A DNA stretch of 64,000 bases from Cupriavidus campinensis (lineage in GTDB: Bacteria; Pseudomonadota; Gammaproteobacteria; Burkholderiales; Burkholderiaceae). The stretch is from assembly GCF_905397395.1 (NCBI RefSeq), contig NZ_CAJPVH010000010.1, positions 1 through 64,000 of the forward strand, read 5' to 3'. Positions 9,746 through 20,656 of the stretch are shown piece by piece. Every line of letters starts with the position of its first letter. The first letter of the stretch is position 1. The notes below the pieces were generated by a model. It ran no database searches and was not told where the DNA came from. It saw nothing but the letters and a program-made list of their open reading frames with translations. Both the position numbers and the translations under genes were made by a program.

Positions 9746-10426
9746 ATGCCCACAGCCCTCGTCCTTGGCGCCTCGCGCGGTCTCGGTCTCGAGTTTGTCC
9801 GCCAGTACCGTGCCGACGGCTGGCGCGTCATCGCCGCCGCGCGCAGCGATGAGGGCGTGGCGGCGCTCAAGGCGCTCGGCGCCGAGGCCCACCAGCTGGA
9901 CCTGACCGACGCCGGCGCGCTGGCCGGGCTGGGCTGGAAGCTCGATGGCGAGTCGTTCGACGTGGCCATCTACAACGCCGGCGTGATCGGTCCGCGCAGC
10001 GAAGGTGCGCAACCGGTCGTACGGGAAGACTTCGACGGCGTGATGCACACCAACGTGCTCGGGCCGATGATGGCCCTGCCGCTGATCCTGCCGTTCGTCG
10101 AGACCGGCAACCACGGGCGCGGCGGCGTGCTGGCCGTGCTGTCGTCGCGCATGGGCAGCATCGGCACGATGGACAGCAACCGTAGCTGGCTCTACCGCGT
10201 CAGCAAGGCCGGCGCCAACGCCGCCCTGAAGGCCGTCTCGCTGGACGCACGCCATGCCATCTGCGTGGCGCTGCACCCCGGCTGGGTGCAGACCGACATG
10301 GGCGGCCCCAAGGCCGACCTCACGCCGCAGCAGAGCGTCACCAGCCTGCGCCGCACGCTGGCCGGCCTGACCCAGCGCGACAACGGCAGCTTCCACAACT
10401 ACGACGGCACCCCGCTCCCCTGGTAA
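9746..10426 (+). CDS. SDR-family oxidoreductase
   Basis: SDR of 226 residues with N-terminal [17 protein letters not shown]. The expected active-site tyrosine is found in [15 protein letters not shown], and [12 protein letters not shown] follows it, a signature of the C-factor-like (CsgA) SDR branch. NAG is in IYNAGVIG. A ribosome binding site (CAGGAG) precedes ATG at 9746. The substrate is unknown. It lies between thiolase and acyl-CoA dehydrogenase genes with short gaps, so it probably belongs to the same transcript. Confidence 0.82.
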   Translation: MPTALVLGASRGLGLEFVRQYRADGWRVIAAARSDEGVAALKALGAEAHQLDLTDAGALAGLGWKLDGESFDVAIYNAGVIGPRSEGAQPVVREDFDGVMHTNVLGPMMALPLILPFVETGNHGRGGVLAVLSSRMGSIGTMDSNRSWLYRVSKAGANAALKAVSLDARHAICVALHPGWVQTDMGGPKADLTPQQSVTSLRRTLAGLTQRDNGSFHNYDGTPLPW

Positions 10427-10455
10427 GGGGAGGGAGACAAAGGACACCGGACACC

Positions 10456-11586
10456 ATGCTGCTGACTCCCGAACAGGAAATGATCCGCGATGCCGTGCGG
10501 CAGTTCGCGCAGGACGTCATCGCCCCGCAGGCGGCGCAGTGGGACCGCGACAAGACCTTTCCGAAGGCCGTGCACAAGGAACTGGCCGCGCTGGGCTGCT
10601 ATGGCGTGGCCGTGCCGGAAGAGCTGGGCGGGGCGGGGCTCGACTACCTGTCGCTGGCGCTGATCCTCGAGGAAATTGCCGCCGGGGACGGCGGCACCTC
10701 CACCGTCATCAGCGTGAACAACTGCCCGGTGTGCAGCATGCTGATGGCCTTCGCCAACGACGCGCAGAAGCAGCAGTGGCTGGCGCCGCTGGCGCGCGGC
10801 GAGATGCTGGGCGCGTTCTGCCTGACCGAGCCGCACGTCGGCTCGGACGCCGCCGCGCTGCGCACCACCGCCCGGCGCGATGGCGACCACTACGTGCTCA
10901 ACGGCGTGAAGCAGTTCATCACCAGCGGCAAGCACGCCGACGTGGCCATCGTCATGGCCGTGACCGACAAGGGCGCCGGCAAGCGCGGCATCAGCGCCTT
11001 CCTGGTGCCCACGTCCACGCCCGGCTATGTCGTGGCGCGCATCGAGGACAAGCTCGGCCAGCATTCGTCCGATACCGCCCAGATTGTGTTCGAGGACTGC
11101 CGCATCCCGGCTGAGAACCTGCTGGGCGAGGAGGGCGCCGGCTACAAGATGGCGCTGTCCGGGCTCGAAGGCGGGCGCATCGGCATCGCCTCGCAGAGCA
11201 TCGGCATGGCCCGCGCCGCGTTCGACGCCGCGCTGGCCTACGCCAAGGAGCGGGAAAGCTTCGGCCAGCCACTGTTCCAGCACCAGGCCGTGCAGTTCCG
11301 GCTGGCCGACATGGCTACCCGCATCGACGTGGCGCGCCAGATGGTCTGGCACGCGGCGACGCTCAAGGATGCCGGCCGGCCGTGCCTGAAGGAAGCCGCC
11401 ATGGCCAAGCTGTTCGCCAGCGAGATGGCCGAGGCGGTCTGCTCGGACGCCATCCAGGTCTTCGGCGGCTACGGCTATGTGAACGATTTCCCGGTCGAGC
11501 GCATCTACCGGGACGTGCGCGTGTGCCAGATCTATGAAGGCACGAGCGACATCCAGAAGATCCTCATCGCCCGCGCGCTCGCCTGA
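10456..11586 (+). CDS. Acyl-CoA dehydrogenase
   Basis: Acyl-CoA dehydrogenase of 376 residues with signatures [14 protein letters not shown] and [15 protein letters not shown]. The catalytic base is the C-terminal glutamate of YEGTSDIQK, as in short- and medium-chain enzymes, which distinguishes it from the ivd product earlier in the cluster. A short or branched acyl-CoA substrate is likely but not resolvable. It starts 29 bases after the SDR with GGAGACAAAGGA in front. Confidence 0.9.
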   Translation: MLLTPEQEMIRDAVRQFAQDVIAPQAAQWDRDKTFPKAVHKELAALGCYGVAVPEELGGAGLDYLSLALILEEIAAGDGGTSTVISVNNCPVCSMLMAFANDAQKQQWLAPLARGEMLGAFCLTEPHVGSDAAALRTTARRDGDHYVLNGVKQFITSGKHADVAIVMAVTDKGAGKRGISAFLVPTSTPGYVVARIEDKLGQHSSDTAQIVFEDCRIPAENLLGEEGAGYKMALSGLEGGRIGIASQSIGMARAAFDAALAYAKERESFGQPLFQHQAVQFRLADMATRIDVARQMVWHAATLKDAGRPCLKEAAMAKLFASEMAEAVCSDAIQVFGGYGYVNDFPVERIYRDVRVCQIYEGTSDIQKILIARALA

Positions 11587-11706
11587 GCGCGGGCGGGAAG
11601 CGTACTATCGGCAATCGTACTTGTACTATTGGCATTCCCATTAGGCAGTCCCCGTCGCAGTTCCTGACCCCAACGCAAGCGAATCTGACCTGGAGCCCCC
11701 TTCGCC

Positions 11707-12375
11707 ATGACCGCACCGATCGACTTCTACTTCGATTTTTCCTCGCCCTACGGCTACTTCGCCAGCACCCGCATCGACGAGATCGCGCAGAAGTACGGCC
11801 GCTACGTGGCGTGGCATCCGATCCTGCTGGGCGTGGTGTTCAAGACGACGGGCTCCTCGCCGCTGCCGAGCATCCCGCTCAAGGGCGAATACTGCTGGCG
11901 CGACTTCGAGCGCACCGCCGAATTCCACCATATCGACTACAAGCGCCCGACCCACTTCCCGCTGCCCACCCAGCACGCCGCGCGCGCGGTGCTGTGGCTG
12001 CAGAACCACCATGGCGCCGATGTGGCCACGGCGTTCGCCAAGGCGGTGTACCGGGCGCTGTTCGTCGATGACCTCAATATCGCCGAGCCGGCGGAGCTGG
12101 CCAAGCTGGCCGAGCCGCTGGGCGTCGACCCCATCGCCATGAACGAGGGCGCCACCAGCTACCAGATCAAGGACCAGCTCAAGGCCGAGATCGAGGTGGC
12201 GATGGCCAAGGGCGTGTTCGGCTCGCCGTTCGTGATCATCGACGGGGAGCCGTTCTGGGGCTTCGACCGCTTCGAGCAGGTGGAGCAGCACCTCAAGAGC
12301 CGGCGGCAGACGGCACAGACCCCGCTGCGCGCCGTCGGCGGCAACGACATCACCAAGGAAAAGAAACCCGCATGA
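11707..12375 (+). CDS. 2-hydroxychromene-2-carboxylate isomerase family protein (kappa-GST/DsbA-like fold)
   Basis: A 222-residue member of the HCCA isomerase family, glutathione-dependent enzymes with a DsbA-like thioredoxin fold. The N-terminal IDFYFDFSSPYGYFAS replaces the CxxC of DsbA with the SSPY serine site, and GSPFVIIDGEPFWGFDR is the C-terminal family signature. No naphthalene-type aromatic pathway genes are adjacent, so the physiological substrate is unclear. The stop overlaps the next start by four bases. Confidence 0.82.
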   Translation: MTAPIDFYFDFSSPYGYFASTRIDEIAQKYGRYVAWHPILLGVVFKTTGSSPLPSIPLKGEYCWRDFERTAEFHHIDYKRPTHFPLPTQHAARAVLWLQNHHGADVATAFAKAVYRALFVDDLNIAEPAELAKLAEPLGVDPIAMNEGATSYQIKDQLKAEIEVAMAKGVFGSPFVIIDGEPFWGFDRFEQVEQHLKSRRQTAQTPLRAVGGNDITKEKKPA

Positions 12376-13064
12376 CCGCAGCAACCCAGGCCCCTGTGCA
12401 GCCCTCCGCCTTCGATTGCGTGATCTTCGACTGTGACGGCGTGCTCGTCGACAGCGAGCCCATCGTCCACCGCGTGCTCAACGAGATGCTCAACGAGCTG
12501 GGCATCGCCATCTCGCTGGAGGAGTCGAAGCGCTGGTTCCTCGGCCGCGCCGTGCGCGACGAGCTGGGCAATATCGAGCGCCGGCTGGGCAAGCCGCTGC
12601 CCGAGAACTGGCTGTCGACGTGGCTCGCGCGCCGCAACCAGGTGCTGGAGGCCGAGGTGGTGGCCGTGCCGCACGTGCGCGAGGCCATCGAGGCGATCAC
12701 CGCGCGCGGCCTGCCCGTGTGCGTGGCCTCCGGCGCGGACCGTATCAAGGTGAAGCTGCAACTGACGCGCACCGGGCTGGTCGAGCTGTTCCAGCAGGAC
12801 GCGCGCGAGCACATCTTCTCCTCCACCGAAGTCGATCGCAGCAAGCCGGCGCCGGACGTCTACCTGCTGGCCGCGCGCACGATGGATGTCGATCCGTCGC
12901 GCTGTGTGGTGGTGGAAGACAGCCCCACCGGCGTGACGGCCGGCGTGGCGGCGGGCATGACCGTGCTCGGCTACGCCGCGCTGAACGACGCCCGTGAGCT
13001 GCGCCAGGCCGGCGCGCACACCATTTTCACGGACATGCGCCAGTTGCCGGAGCTGATCGGATGA
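12372..13064 (+). CDS. HAD-superfamily hydrolase (beta-phosphoglucomutase-like)
   Basis: HAD hydrolase of 230 residues, subfamily IA. Motif I is DCDGVLVDSEP, motif II the serine/threonine of CVASGADR, motif III Lys in SKPAPDVYLLA, and motif IV VVEDSPTGV. The helical cap lies between motifs I and II. Likely a sugar-phosphate or phosphoglycolate-type phosphatase, with exact substrate unknown. ATGA overlaps at both ends (with the isomerase-like gene and with ychJ) show a tightly packed operon. Confidence 0.85.
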   Translation: MTAATQAPVQPSAFDCVIFDCDGVLVDSEPIVHRVLNEMLNELGIAISLEESKRWFLGRAVRDELGNIERRLGKPLPENWLSTWLARRNQVLEAEVVAVPHVREAIEAITARGLPVCVASGADRIKVKLQLTRTGLVELFQQDAREHIFSSTEVDRSKPAPDVYLLAARTMDVDPSRCVVVEDSPTGVTAGVAAGMTVLGYAALNDARELRQAGAHTIFTDMRQLPELIG

Positions 13065-13492
13065 GCCGAAGCCGCCCCATGCGCGCCGGTCCCGAGCCTT
13101 GCCCGTGCGGTCATGCCGACTACGCCGCGTGCTGCGGGCGCTTTCATCGCGGTGAGGCGCTGCCGCCCAACGCCGAGGCGCTGATGCGCTCGCGCTACAG
13201 CGCCTATGTGAAGGGGCTGGTGGACTGGCTGCGCCAGACCTGGCACGCCACCACCTGCCCGGACGACCTGGCCCCGGAGCGTGAGACGCGCTGGCTCGGG
13301 CTGACGGTCAAGGCCCACGCCCAGCAGGACGACACCCACGCCATCGTCGAATTCGTCGCCCGCTACAAGGTGGGCGGCCGCGCGTGGCGGCTGCATGAGC
13401 GCAGCCGCTTCGTGTTCGAGCCGCGCGCGGCCGGGGAGACGCCGCGCTGGCTCTATGTCGATGGCGAGATGCTGGGGCAGGACCAAGGGTAG
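13061..13492 (+). CDS. YchJ-family SEC-C motif protein
   Basis: A 143-residue YchJ-family protein of unknown function. The N-terminal zinc-binding motif [16 protein letters not shown] is followed by the conserved [11 protein letters not shown] and W-rich NTF2-like core ([26 protein letters not shown]). The E. coli homologue carries an extra C-terminal SEC-C that is absent here, which is common in shorter members. Translationally coupled to the HAD gene before it. Confidence 0.85.
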   Translation: MSRSRPMRAGPEPCPCGHADYAACCGRFHRGEALPPNAEALMRSRYSAYVKGLVDWLRQTWHATTCPDDLAPERETRWLGLTVKAHAQQDDTHAIVEFVARYKVGGRAWRLHERSRFVFEPRAAGETPRWLYVDGEMLGQDQG

Positions 13493-13536
13493 GGATTGGC
13501 AGGGAAGCGGGAACGAGACAAAGAACAGGACGAGAC

Positions 13537-15144
13537 ATGCCCACGCTGGAAACCAAACTGAACGCACGCTCGGAAGCCTTCAAGGCCAATGCCGAGGCCA
13601 TGCAGGCACTGGTGGCGGACCTCAAGGCCCGCATCGCCAAACTGGCCGAAGGCGGCGGCGAGGAAGCCCGCGCCAAGCACCTGGGGCGCGGCAAGCTGCT
13701 GCCGCGCGACCGCGTGCAGCAACTGCTCGATCCGGGCACGCCGTTCCTGGAGCTGTCGCAACTGGCCGCGTACGAGATGTACGACAACGCCGCGCCGGGC
13801 GCCGGCATCATCACCGGCATCGGCCGGGTGGCCGGCCAGGAATGCGTGATCGTCTGCAACGACGCCACGGTCAAGGGCGGCACCTACTACCCGATCACGG
13901 TCAAGAAGCACGTGCGCGCGCAGGAGATTGCCGAAGAGAACAACCTGCCGTGCATCTATCTGGTCGATTCGGGCGGCGCCAACCTGCCCAATCAGGACGA
14001 TGTCTTCCCGGACCGCGACCACTTCGGCCGCATCTTCTACAACCAGGCCAACCTGTCCGCCAAGGGCATTCCGCAGATCGCCGTGGTGATGGGTTCCTGC
14101 ACGGCCGGCGGCGCCTACGTGCCGGCGATGAGCGACGAGTCGATCATCGTCAAGGACCAGGGCACGATCTTCCTGGGCGGCCCGCCGCTGGTGAAGGCCG
14201 CCACCGGCGAGGAAGTCAGCGCCGAGGACCTGGGCGGCGCGGACGTTCACACCCGGCTGTCCGGCGTGGCCGACTACTTCGCCCAGAACGACCACCACGC
14301 GCTGTCCCTGGCGCGCAACATCGTCCAGCACCTGAACCGGCGCAAGCCGGACCAGATCCGCCTGCACGAGCCGGCGCCGCCGCTGTATCCCACCGAGGAA
14401 CTGTACGGCGTGATCCCCACCGACACGCGCAAGCCCTACGACGTGCGCGAGGTCATCGCCCGCCTCGTCGATGGCTCGGAATTCGACGAATTCAAGGCGC
14501 GCTACGGCACCACGCTGGTCTGCGGCTTCGCACGGATCTGGGGCTACCCGGTGGGCATCATCGCCAACAACGGCATCCTGTTTTCGGAGTCGGCGCTCAA
14601 GGGCGCGCACTTTATCGAGCTGTGCTGCCAGCGCAAGATCCCGCTGGTGTTCCTGCAGAACATCACCGGCTTCATGGTGGGCCGCAAATACGAGAACGAA
14701 GGCATCGCCCGCAACGGCGCCAAGATGGTGACCGCCGTGGCCACGGCGCAGGTGCCGAAGTTCACGGTCATCATCGGCGGCTCGTTCGGCGCCGGCAACT
14801 ACGGCATGTGCGGCCGCGCCTACTCGCCGCGCTTCCTGTGGATGTGGCCGAACGCGCGGATTTCGGTGATGGGGGGCGAGCAGGCGGCCAGCGTGCTGGC
14901 CACGGTGCGGCGCGACGGCATCGAGGGGCGCGGCGGCAAGTGGAGCGCGGACGAGGAGGAAGCGTTCAAGCAGCCCATCCGCGACCAGTACGAGCATCAG
15001 GGCCACCCGTACTACGCCAGCGCGCGGCTCTGGGACGATGGGGTGATCGATCCGGCGCAGACGCGTACCGTGCTGGGCCTCGGCTTGTCCGCCAGCCTCA
15101 ACGCGCCCATCGGCGACATGAAGTTCGGCGTGTTCCGGATGTAG
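13537..15144 (+). CDS. liuB: Methylcrotonyl-CoA carboxylase, carboxyltransferase (beta) subunit
   Basis: Carboxyltransferase of 535 residues that transfers CO2 from biotin to 3-methylcrotonyl-CoA, giving 3-methylglutaconyl-CoA. Typical segments are [39 protein letters not shown] and the acyl-CoA site [20 protein letters not shown]. Length and the NLPNQ segment fit MCC beta rather than propionyl-CoA carboxylase beta. It works with the biotin carboxylase/BCCP subunit encoded at 21774-23813. AGGACGAGAC precedes the start. Confidence 0.92.
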   Translation: MPTLETKLNARSEAFKANAEAMQALVADLKARIAKLAEGGGEEARAKHLGRGKLLPRDRVQQLLDPGTPFLELSQLAAYEMYDNAAPGAGIITGIGRVAGQECVIVCNDATVKGGTYYPITVKKHVRAQEIAEENNLPCIYLVDSGGANLPNQDDVFPDRDHFGRIFYNQANLSAKGIPQIAVVMGSCTAGGAYVPAMSDESIIVKDQGTIFLGGPPLVKAATGEEVSAEDLGGADVHTRLSGVADYFAQNDHHALSLARNIVQHLNRRKPDQIRLHEPAPPLYPTEELYGVIPTDTRKPYDVREVIARLVDGSEFDEFKARYGTTLVCGFARIWGYPVGIIANNGILFSESALKGAHFIELCCQRKIPLVFLQNITGFMVGRKYENEGIARNGAKMVTAVATAQVPKFTVIIGGSFGAGNYGMCGRAYSPRFLWMWPNARISVMGGEQAASVLATVRRDGIEGRGGKWSADEEEAFKQPIRDQYEHQGHPYYASARLWDDGVIDPAQTRTVLGLGLSASLNAPIGDMKFGVFRM

Positions 15145-15205
15145 GCCCGCGCTTGCGCCGTTGCCGTTTCGACCTTTCGTTCACCGTATTTTTTCTGGTT
15201 TGACC

Positions 15206-16132
15206 ATGCTTCGCCTTGCCCCCCTCGTTCGCGGCGTTGCCGTCGCGCTGGCCTGCGTCACGCTGTGCGGGGCGGCCCTCGCCCAGTCGGCCCAGGCCGC
15301 GCTGCCGCCGCGCACGATCGAGCGCGTGGTGATGGTGCCCAAGGCCGGCGCGGACGCCAACGTGGACCTGGAGACCACCATCTTCCGGCCCGCCGCCGAT
15401 GGCCGCTACCCGCTGGTGGTGATCAACCACGGCAAGGCGCCCGGCAAGCCCGCCTACCAGGGCCGCGCGCGCTTTGCCGCGCAAAGCGCTGAGTTCGTGC
15501 GGCGCGGCTACGTGGTGGCGCTGCCGATGCGGCAGGGCTTCTCGAAGTCCGGCGGCGCCTACGTGGGCGGCAGCTGCAACATCAGCGCCAACGGCATGGC
15601 GCAGGCCGAAGACGTGATCGCCGCGCTCGACTACCTCGTGCAGCAGCCCTATGTGGACCCGACCCGCATCGTAGTGATCGGCCAGTCACATGGCGGGCTC
15701 TCGACCATGGCGCTGTCCGCCATCGGCTATCCGGGCGTGCGCGGCGTGGTCAACTTCGCCGGCGGGCTGCGCAATGCTGCCTGCGCCGGCTGGGAGAACA
15801 ACCTGATCGATGCGTTCGGCGACTACGGCCGCACGGCGCGCTACCCGTCGCTCTGGTTCTACGGCGACAACGACAGCTTCTGGCCCTGGCCGCTGCCCGA
15901 GCGGCTGTACAACAACTACAAGGCGACCGCGAGCGGCCCCGCCGCCGACGCGCGCTTCGTCAACGTGGGCGAGTTCGATGGCGACTCGCACCGGCTGTTC
16001 AGCAGCCGCCACGGCATTGCGCTGTGGCTGCCGGAGGTCGATGCTTTCTTCCACCATATCGGCATGCCGTTCGACGACGACGCGCCGGAAGACCCGCCCA
16101 AGCCAGCCGGCGCCACAGAACGCGCCTCCTGA
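15206..16132 (+). CDS. Secreted dienelactone hydrolase-like alpha/beta hydrolase
   Basis: Exported alpha/beta hydrolase of 308 residues. The signal peptide MLRLAPLVRGVAVALACVTL ends near AQSAQA. The nucleophile elbow GQSHGGLS gives the serine, the His is likely in GDSHRLF, and PLVVINHGKAPGKP carries the oxyanion region. Two cysteines (GGSCN and NAACAGW) may form a disulfide. The start at 15206 was chosen because it begins the signal peptide. Substrate unknown; it is an odd periplasmic member within the liu region. Confidence 0.82.
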   Translation: MLRLAPLVRGVAVALACVTLCGAALAQSAQAALPPRTIERVVMVPKAGADANVDLETTIFRPAADGRYPLVVINHGKAPGKPAYQGRARFAAQSAEFVRRGYVVALPMRQGFSKSGGAYVGGSCNISANGMAQAEDVIAALDYLVQQPYVDPTRIVVIGQSHGGLSTMALSAIGYPGVRGVVNFAGGLRNAACAGWENNLIDAFGDYGRTARYPSLWFYGDNDSFWPWPLPERLYNNYKATASGPAADARFVNVGEFDGDSHRLFSSRHGIALWLPEVDAFFHHIGMPFDDDAPEDPPKPAGATERAS

Positions 16133-16162
16133 CCCCCCATCGATGCACCGGAGACAGAGACC

Positions 16163-16951
16163 ATGCACTTCACCACGCTGAACGTGACCGCCGCGCACCA
16201 CGTTGCCACGGTCACGCTGAACCGCCCGGACGTGCGCAACGCGTTCAACGAAACCGTGATTGCCGAGGTGACCGGCGCCTTCCGCGCGCTGGGCGATACC
16301 CCCGAGGTGCGCGCCATCGTGCTGGCCGGCAACGGCCCGGCCTTCTGCGCCGGCGCGGACCTGAACTGGATGAAGAAGATGGCCGGCTACACGGACGATG
16401 AAAACCGTGCCGACGCGCTGACGCTGGCCCAGATGCTCCACACCATCTGGGCCTGCCCGAAGCCCGTCATCGCCCGCATCCACGGCGACACCTACGCCGG
16501 CGGCGTGGGCCTGGTGGCCGCGTGCGACATCGCCGTGGCTGCCGAGCCGGCCAACTTCTGCCTGTCCGAGGCCAGGCTTGGCCTGCTGCCGGCCACCATC
16601 AGCCCCTATGTGATCCGGGCGATGGGCGAGCAGGCGGCGCGGCGCTACTTCATCACGGCGGAACGGTTCGACGCCGCCGAGGCGCTGCGGCTCGGCTTCG
16701 TCCACGCTGTGGTGCCCGCCGCACAACTGGACACGAAAGTGGCCGAGATCGCCGCCGCGCTGGTCGCCAACAGCCCCAACGCCGTGCGCGAGAGCAAGCG
16801 GCTGGTGCAGGACGTGGCGGGGCGCGCCATCGACAACGACCTGCTGGCCGACACCGCGAACCGCATCGCGGCGATCCGTGCGTCCGAGGAAGGGCGCGAG
16901 GGCGTGCGCGCTTTCCTCGAAAAACGCGCGCCGGCATGGCGTCCGCAATGA
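16163..16951 (+). CDS. liuC: Methylglutaconyl-CoA hydratase (enoyl-CoA hydratase family)
   Basis: Crotonase-fold enzyme of 262 residues that hydrates 3-methylglutaconyl-CoA to HMG-CoA in leucine degradation. The oxyanion-hole segments are GPAFCAGADLNWMKKMAGY and HGDTYAGGVGLVAACDIAV, and ARLGLLPATISPYVI carries the catalytic region. The residues FCAGADLNWM after a short loop resemble LiuC. The substrate is inferred from its place between liuB and liuD; a general enoyl-CoA hydratase is the alternative. Confidence 0.87.
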   Translation: MHFTTLNVTAAHHVATVTLNRPDVRNAFNETVIAEVTGAFRALGDTPEVRAIVLAGNGPAFCAGADLNWMKKMAGYTDDENRADALTLAQMLHTIWACPKPVIARIHGDTYAGGVGLVAACDIAVAAEPANFCLSEARLGLLPATISPYVIRAMGEQAARRYFITAERFDAAEALRLGFVHAVVPAAQLDTKVAEIAAALVANSPNAVRESKRLVQDVAGRAIDNDLLADTANRIAAIRASEEGREGVRAFLEKRAPAWRPQ

Positions 16952-17208
16952 TTTTTTTTGCCGGTTTGTTTCGGGACGTTGCCGGACGTTAGCCGCCGGA
17001 AGCCGGATTGGCGCGACGCGTGCGTCACCGCATCCGCCAACATCGCGCAACATCGGCCAAATAGCCGCTAACGTACCGGGGCAGCCCGGTTTGCCAAGTC
17101 CCCAAGGACCTTCCTACCATGAGCCTCCCCATTCCGTCCTGCCTGCCAGCGCGCCCCGGCCTCGTCCGGCGTGGCGCCGGCGTGGACGGACAACAAAGGA
17201 GGCTTCCC

Positions 17209-18627
17209 TTGGCACATCCGGAACACCTTTCTTCCCCAGCGGCTGACGGATCACTCGCCGCGCGCAGCCAGCGCGCCGTGTGGCACCCGTGCACGCGCCT
17301 GCGGCCCGACGCGGGCGCCAACGAGCCGCCGCTGGCCATCGCGCGTGGCGAAGGCCCGTGGCTGATCGACACCGACGGCCGCCGCTACTTCGACGCCATC
17401 AGTTCGTGGTGGGTCAACCTGTTCGGCCACGCCAACCCGGTCATCAACGCCGCGCTGGCGGACCAGATGCAGACGCTCGAACACGTGATGCTGGCCGGCT
17501 GCACGCACGCGCCGGCCGTGGAACTGGCCGAGCGGCTGTCGGCGCTGACCGGCGGCGCGCTCGGCAATACGTTCTATGCGTCCGATGGCGCGTCGGCGGT
17601 GGAGATCGCGCTCAAGATGAGCTTCCACTACTGGCACAACACCGGGCTGCCGGCCAAGCGCGAGTTCGTGTGCCTGCGCCACAGCTACCACGGCGAGACG
17701 ATGGGCGCGCTGGCCGTGACCGACGTGGCGATCTTCCGCGACGCCTACGCCCCGCTCACGCGCCGCGCCCACGTGGTGATGTCGCCGGACGCCCGCCAGG
17801 CGAATCCTGGCGAGAGCGCCGCCGATGTCGCCACCCGCGCGCTGGCCGACCTGGAAGCGCTGCTGCGCGAACGCGCCGGCCAGATCGCCGCGCTGATCGT
17901 CGAGCCGCTGGTGCAGGGCGCCGCCGGCATGGCGATGTATGACCCGTCCTATCTGGAAGGCGCCCGGGCGCTGTGCGACCGCTATCGCGTGCACCTGATT
18001 GCCGACGAGATTGCCGTGGGCTGTGGCCGCACCGGCACCTTCTTCGCCTGGGAGCAGGCGCGCGAGCGTCAGGAGGGCGAGGCGCTGCCCGCCCACGCGT
18101 GGCCGGATTTCCTGTGCCTGTCGAAGGGCATCAGCGGCGGCTACCTGCCGCTCTCGCTGGTGCTGTCGCGCCCGGAGATCCAGCGCGCCTTCGTGGCCGA
18201 CGACATCGCGCGCAGCTTCCTCCACTCGCACTCGTACACCGGCAACCCGCTGGCCTGCCGCGCCGCGCTGGCCACGCTCGACCTGTTCGATTCGGAAGAC
18301 GTGCTCGCCCGCAACCGCGAGCGCGCCCGCTGGCTGGCCGACGCCATGGCGCCGCTGGCCGCCGACCCGCGCCTCGTCAACGTGCGCCAGCGCGGCATGA
18401 TCTGGGCCGCCGATGTGGACCCGGAGGTCGCCGGCGCCGATTTCGCGTCGCGCTTCCATCTGGCCGCGCGCGAACAGGGCGTGCTGGCGCGCCCCATCGG
18501 CCACACCATCTATCTGATGCCGCCGTACGTGTTCGACCAGACACTCGCTGAATGGCTGGGCGAGCAGCTGCTGGCCACGCTGCACGCCGTGGCGGGACCG
18601 ATGCCGGAGGTGCGCCATGCTGCTTGA
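17209..18627 (+). CDS. bioA: Adenosylmethionine-8-amino-7-oxononanoate aminotransferase (TTG start)
   Basis: PLP-dependent class III aminotransferase of 472 residues that converts KAPA to DAPA with S-adenosylmethionine as amino donor. Marked segments are [51 protein letters not shown] and the PLP lysine in [14 protein letters not shown]. The start proposed is TTG at 17209, because AAAGGAGG lies six bases upstream and no good site serves the ATG at 17119, which would add 30 residues. The coding end overlaps bioF by 11 bases. Confidence 0.93.
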   Translation: MAHPEHLSSPAADGSLAARSQRAVWHPCTRLRPDAGANEPPLAIARGEGPWLIDTDGRRYFDAISSWWVNLFGHANPVINAALADQMQTLEHVMLAGCTHAPAVELAERLSALTGGALGNTFYASDGASAVEIALKMSFHYWHNTGLPAKREFVCLRHSYHGETMGALAVTDVAIFRDAYAPLTRRAHVVMSPDARQANPGESAADVATRALADLEALLRERAGQIAALIVEPLVQGAAGMAMYDPSYLEGARALCDRYRVHLIADEIAVGCGRTGTFFAWEQARERQEGEALPAHAWPDFLCLSKGISGGYLPLSLVLSRPEIQRAFVADDIARSFLHSHSYTGNPLACRAALATLDLFDSEDVLARNRERARWLADAMAPLAADPRLVNVRQRGMIWAADVDPEVAGADFASRFHLAAREQGVLARPIGHTIYLMPPYVFDQTLAEWLGEQLLATLHAVAGPMPEVRHAA

Positions 18628-19831
18628 GCAACTGACCCGCGCCGCCGCCGACCGCGAAGCCCAGGCGCTGACGCGCCGGCGCCGCATCGCCCACACGGCC
18701 TGCGCGCCGCACCAGTCGGTGGGCGCCATCGACGCCAGGCCGGTGCCGCTGCTGACCTTCAGCAGCAACGACTACCTCGGGCTGGCCAACCATCCGGCGA
18801 TTGCCGAGGCGCTGGCCGATGGCGCGCGCCGCTATGGCGCCGGCAGCGGGGCCTCCCACCTCGTCAGCGGCCACTCGATTGCGCACGCCCAGCTCGAACA
18901 GGAACTGGCGCGGTGGCTGGCGCCGCATATCCCGCAGGCGCAGGCGCTGTACTTCTGCACCGGCTATATGGCGAACCTTGCCGTGCTGACCTCGCTCGGC
19001 ACCGCCGGCGCGACGCTGTTCTGCGAGGCGCTGAACCATGCCTCGCTGATCGACGGCGCCCGGCTGGCCCGTGCCGATGTGCAGCGTTATCCGCATGGCG
19101 ATCTGGCCGCGTTGGACGCCCAGCTCGCCGCCCACACCGGCGGCCTGAAGCTGATCGTGACCGACAGCGTGTTCAGCATGGATGGCGATATCGCGCCGCT
19201 GGCTGGCCTGCTGGCACTGGCCGAGCGCCACGATGCGTGGATCATCGTCGACGATGCCCACGGCTTCGGCGCGTTGGGCGAGAACGGGCGGGGCGTGCTG
19301 GAGCACCTCGGCCTGCGCTCGGAACGGCTGATCTATATCGGCACGCTGGGCAAGGCCGCCGGCGTGGCCGGGGCGTTCGTGGCGGCGCACGCCACGATCA
19401 TCGAGCATCTGGTGAACACCGCGCGCCCCTATATCTATACGACGGCGGCGCCGCCGGCCGTGGCGCACGCGCTGCTGACCAGCCTGACGATCATCGCCGG
19501 CGAGGAAGGGCGCCAGCGCCGCGCGCAACTGGGCGGCCTGATTGCCACGCTGCGCGACGGGCTGGGACGGCTGGCCGCCCAGGCCGGCTGGACGCTGGGC
19601 GAGAGCGACACGGCAATCCAGCCGCTGATCGTGGGCGACAACGCCGCCGCGCTGGCGCTGTCCGCCGCGCTGGAGGCCGAGGGCATCCGCGTGGGCGCGA
19701 TCCGGCCGCCGACCGTGCCGGCCGGCACCGCGCGGCTGCGCATCACGCTGTCCGCCTCGCACACCGCGCAGGATGTGCAACGGCTGCTAGATGCCATCGC
19801 GCGGGCGGTCCCGCACCGGGAGGCCGCATGA
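18617..19831 (+). CDS. bioF: 8-amino-7-oxononanoate synthase
   Basis: PLP-dependent synthase of 404 residues that condenses pimeloyl thioester with alanine to KAPA. Segments typical of the alpha-oxoamine synthases are [57 protein letters not shown] and the PLP lysine in [14 protein letters not shown]. It begins inside the end of bioA, so the two are translationally coupled, and ends with ATGA overlapping bioD. Confidence 0.94.
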   Translation: MLLEQLTRAAADREAQALTRRRRIAHTACAPHQSVGAIDARPVPLLTFSSNDYLGLANHPAIAEALADGARRYGAGSGASHLVSGHSIAHAQLEQELARWLAPHIPQAQALYFCTGYMANLAVLTSLGTAGATLFCEALNHASLIDGARLARADVQRYPHGDLAALDAQLAAHTGGLKLIVTDSVFSMDGDIAPLAGLLALAERHDAWIIVDDAHGFGALGENGRGVLEHLGLRSERLIYIGTLGKAAGVAGAFVAAHATIIEHLVNTARPYIYTTAAPPAVAHALLTSLTIIAGEEGRQRRAQLGGLIATLRDGLGRLAAQAGWTLGESDTAIQPLIVGDNAAALALSAALEAEGIRVGAIRPPTVPAGTARLRITLSASHTAQDVQRLLDAIARAVPHREAA

Positions 19832-20625
19832 CGGACATCGACAAATCCATCGACAAGGACCAAGGCGAGGACAAAGGCGGGGACAACCGGCCGGGCCGCG
19901 TGGCCTGTTTCGTGACCGGCACCGATACCGGCGTTGGCAAGACCCACGCCACGGCCACGCTGCTGCACGCGCTGCACGCGGCGGGCTACACCACGGTCGG
20001 CATGAAGCCGGTGGCGAGTGGCGGCGAGTGGCTGGACGAGCGCTGGCAGAACGACGACGTGGAGCAGTTGCGCGCCGCCGGCTCGGTGATCGTGCCGCAG
20101 GAGGAGATGTGCCCGTTCCTGATGCGCACGCCGGTGTCGCCGCACCTGGCGGCGGCCATGGAGGGGCTGCGCATCACGCGCGAGCCGATCCGGACCGCGT
20201 TCACGTCGCTGCGCCATCGCGCCGAAGCCGTGGTGGTGGAGGGCGTGGGCGGTTTCCAGGTGCCGCTCGACGTGGGCGCCGCGCGCTGGAACACCGCCGA
20301 CCTGGCTGAAATGCTCAACCTGCCCGTGGTGATGGTGGTGGGCGTCCGGCTTGGCTGCCTGAACCACGCGATGCTGACCGCCGATGCGGTGCGCGCGCGC
20401 GGGCTCACGCTGGCCGGCTGGATCGCCAACCGCATCGACCCCGACATGCTGCTGCCGTGCGAGAACATCGCCACGCTGCACGACGCGCTCGGCGCGCCTT
20501 GCCTGGGCGAGCTGCCCTGGCAGGTGGCCCCCGCCGTGGCGGCGACCGAACTCGACCTCGCCCCGCTGCTGGCCAGCATGCCGCCGCATATCCGATACAC
20601 CGCCGTGGCCCAGTACGCTGACTGA
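19828..20625 (+). CDS. bioD: ATP-dependent dethiobiotin synthetase
   Basis: Dethiobiotin synthetase of 265 residues, closing the ureido ring on DAPA with CO2 and ATP. After an unusual polar N-terminal extension of about 27 residues rich in Asp, Lys and Gly, the P-loop reads [13 protein letters not shown]. Further signatures are GMKPVASGG and [12 protein letters not shown]. The start at 19828 overlaps the bioF stop (ATGA). The extension makes this protein longer than the 225-residue E. coli enzyme. Confidence 0.93.
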   Translation: MTDIDKSIDKDQGEDKGGDNRPGRVACFVTGTDTGVGKTHATATLLHALHAAGYTTVGMKPVASGGEWLDERWQNDDVEQLRAAGSVIVPQEEMCPFLMRTPVSPHLAAAMEGLRITREPIRTAFTSLRHRAEAVVVEGVGGFQVPLDVGAARWNTADLAEMLNLPVVMVVGVRLGCLNHAMLTADAVRARGLTLAGWIANRIDPDMLLPCENIATLHDALGAPCLGELPWQVAPAVAATELDLAPLLASMPPHIRYTAVAQYAD

Positions 20626-20656
20626 GCCCCGACTACACAGAATCCCCAAAAAGATC

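Noticed and set aside
11707..12375. Second DsbA.
   Set aside because: The fold is DsbA-like but the active site is SSPY rather than CxxC, matching 2-hydroxychromene-2-carboxylate isomerases.
16952..17208. BirA-type operator before bioA.
   Set aside because: No TTGTAAACC-type inverted repeat was found; only loosely related GACGTTAGC/GCTAACGT segments 80 bases apart.
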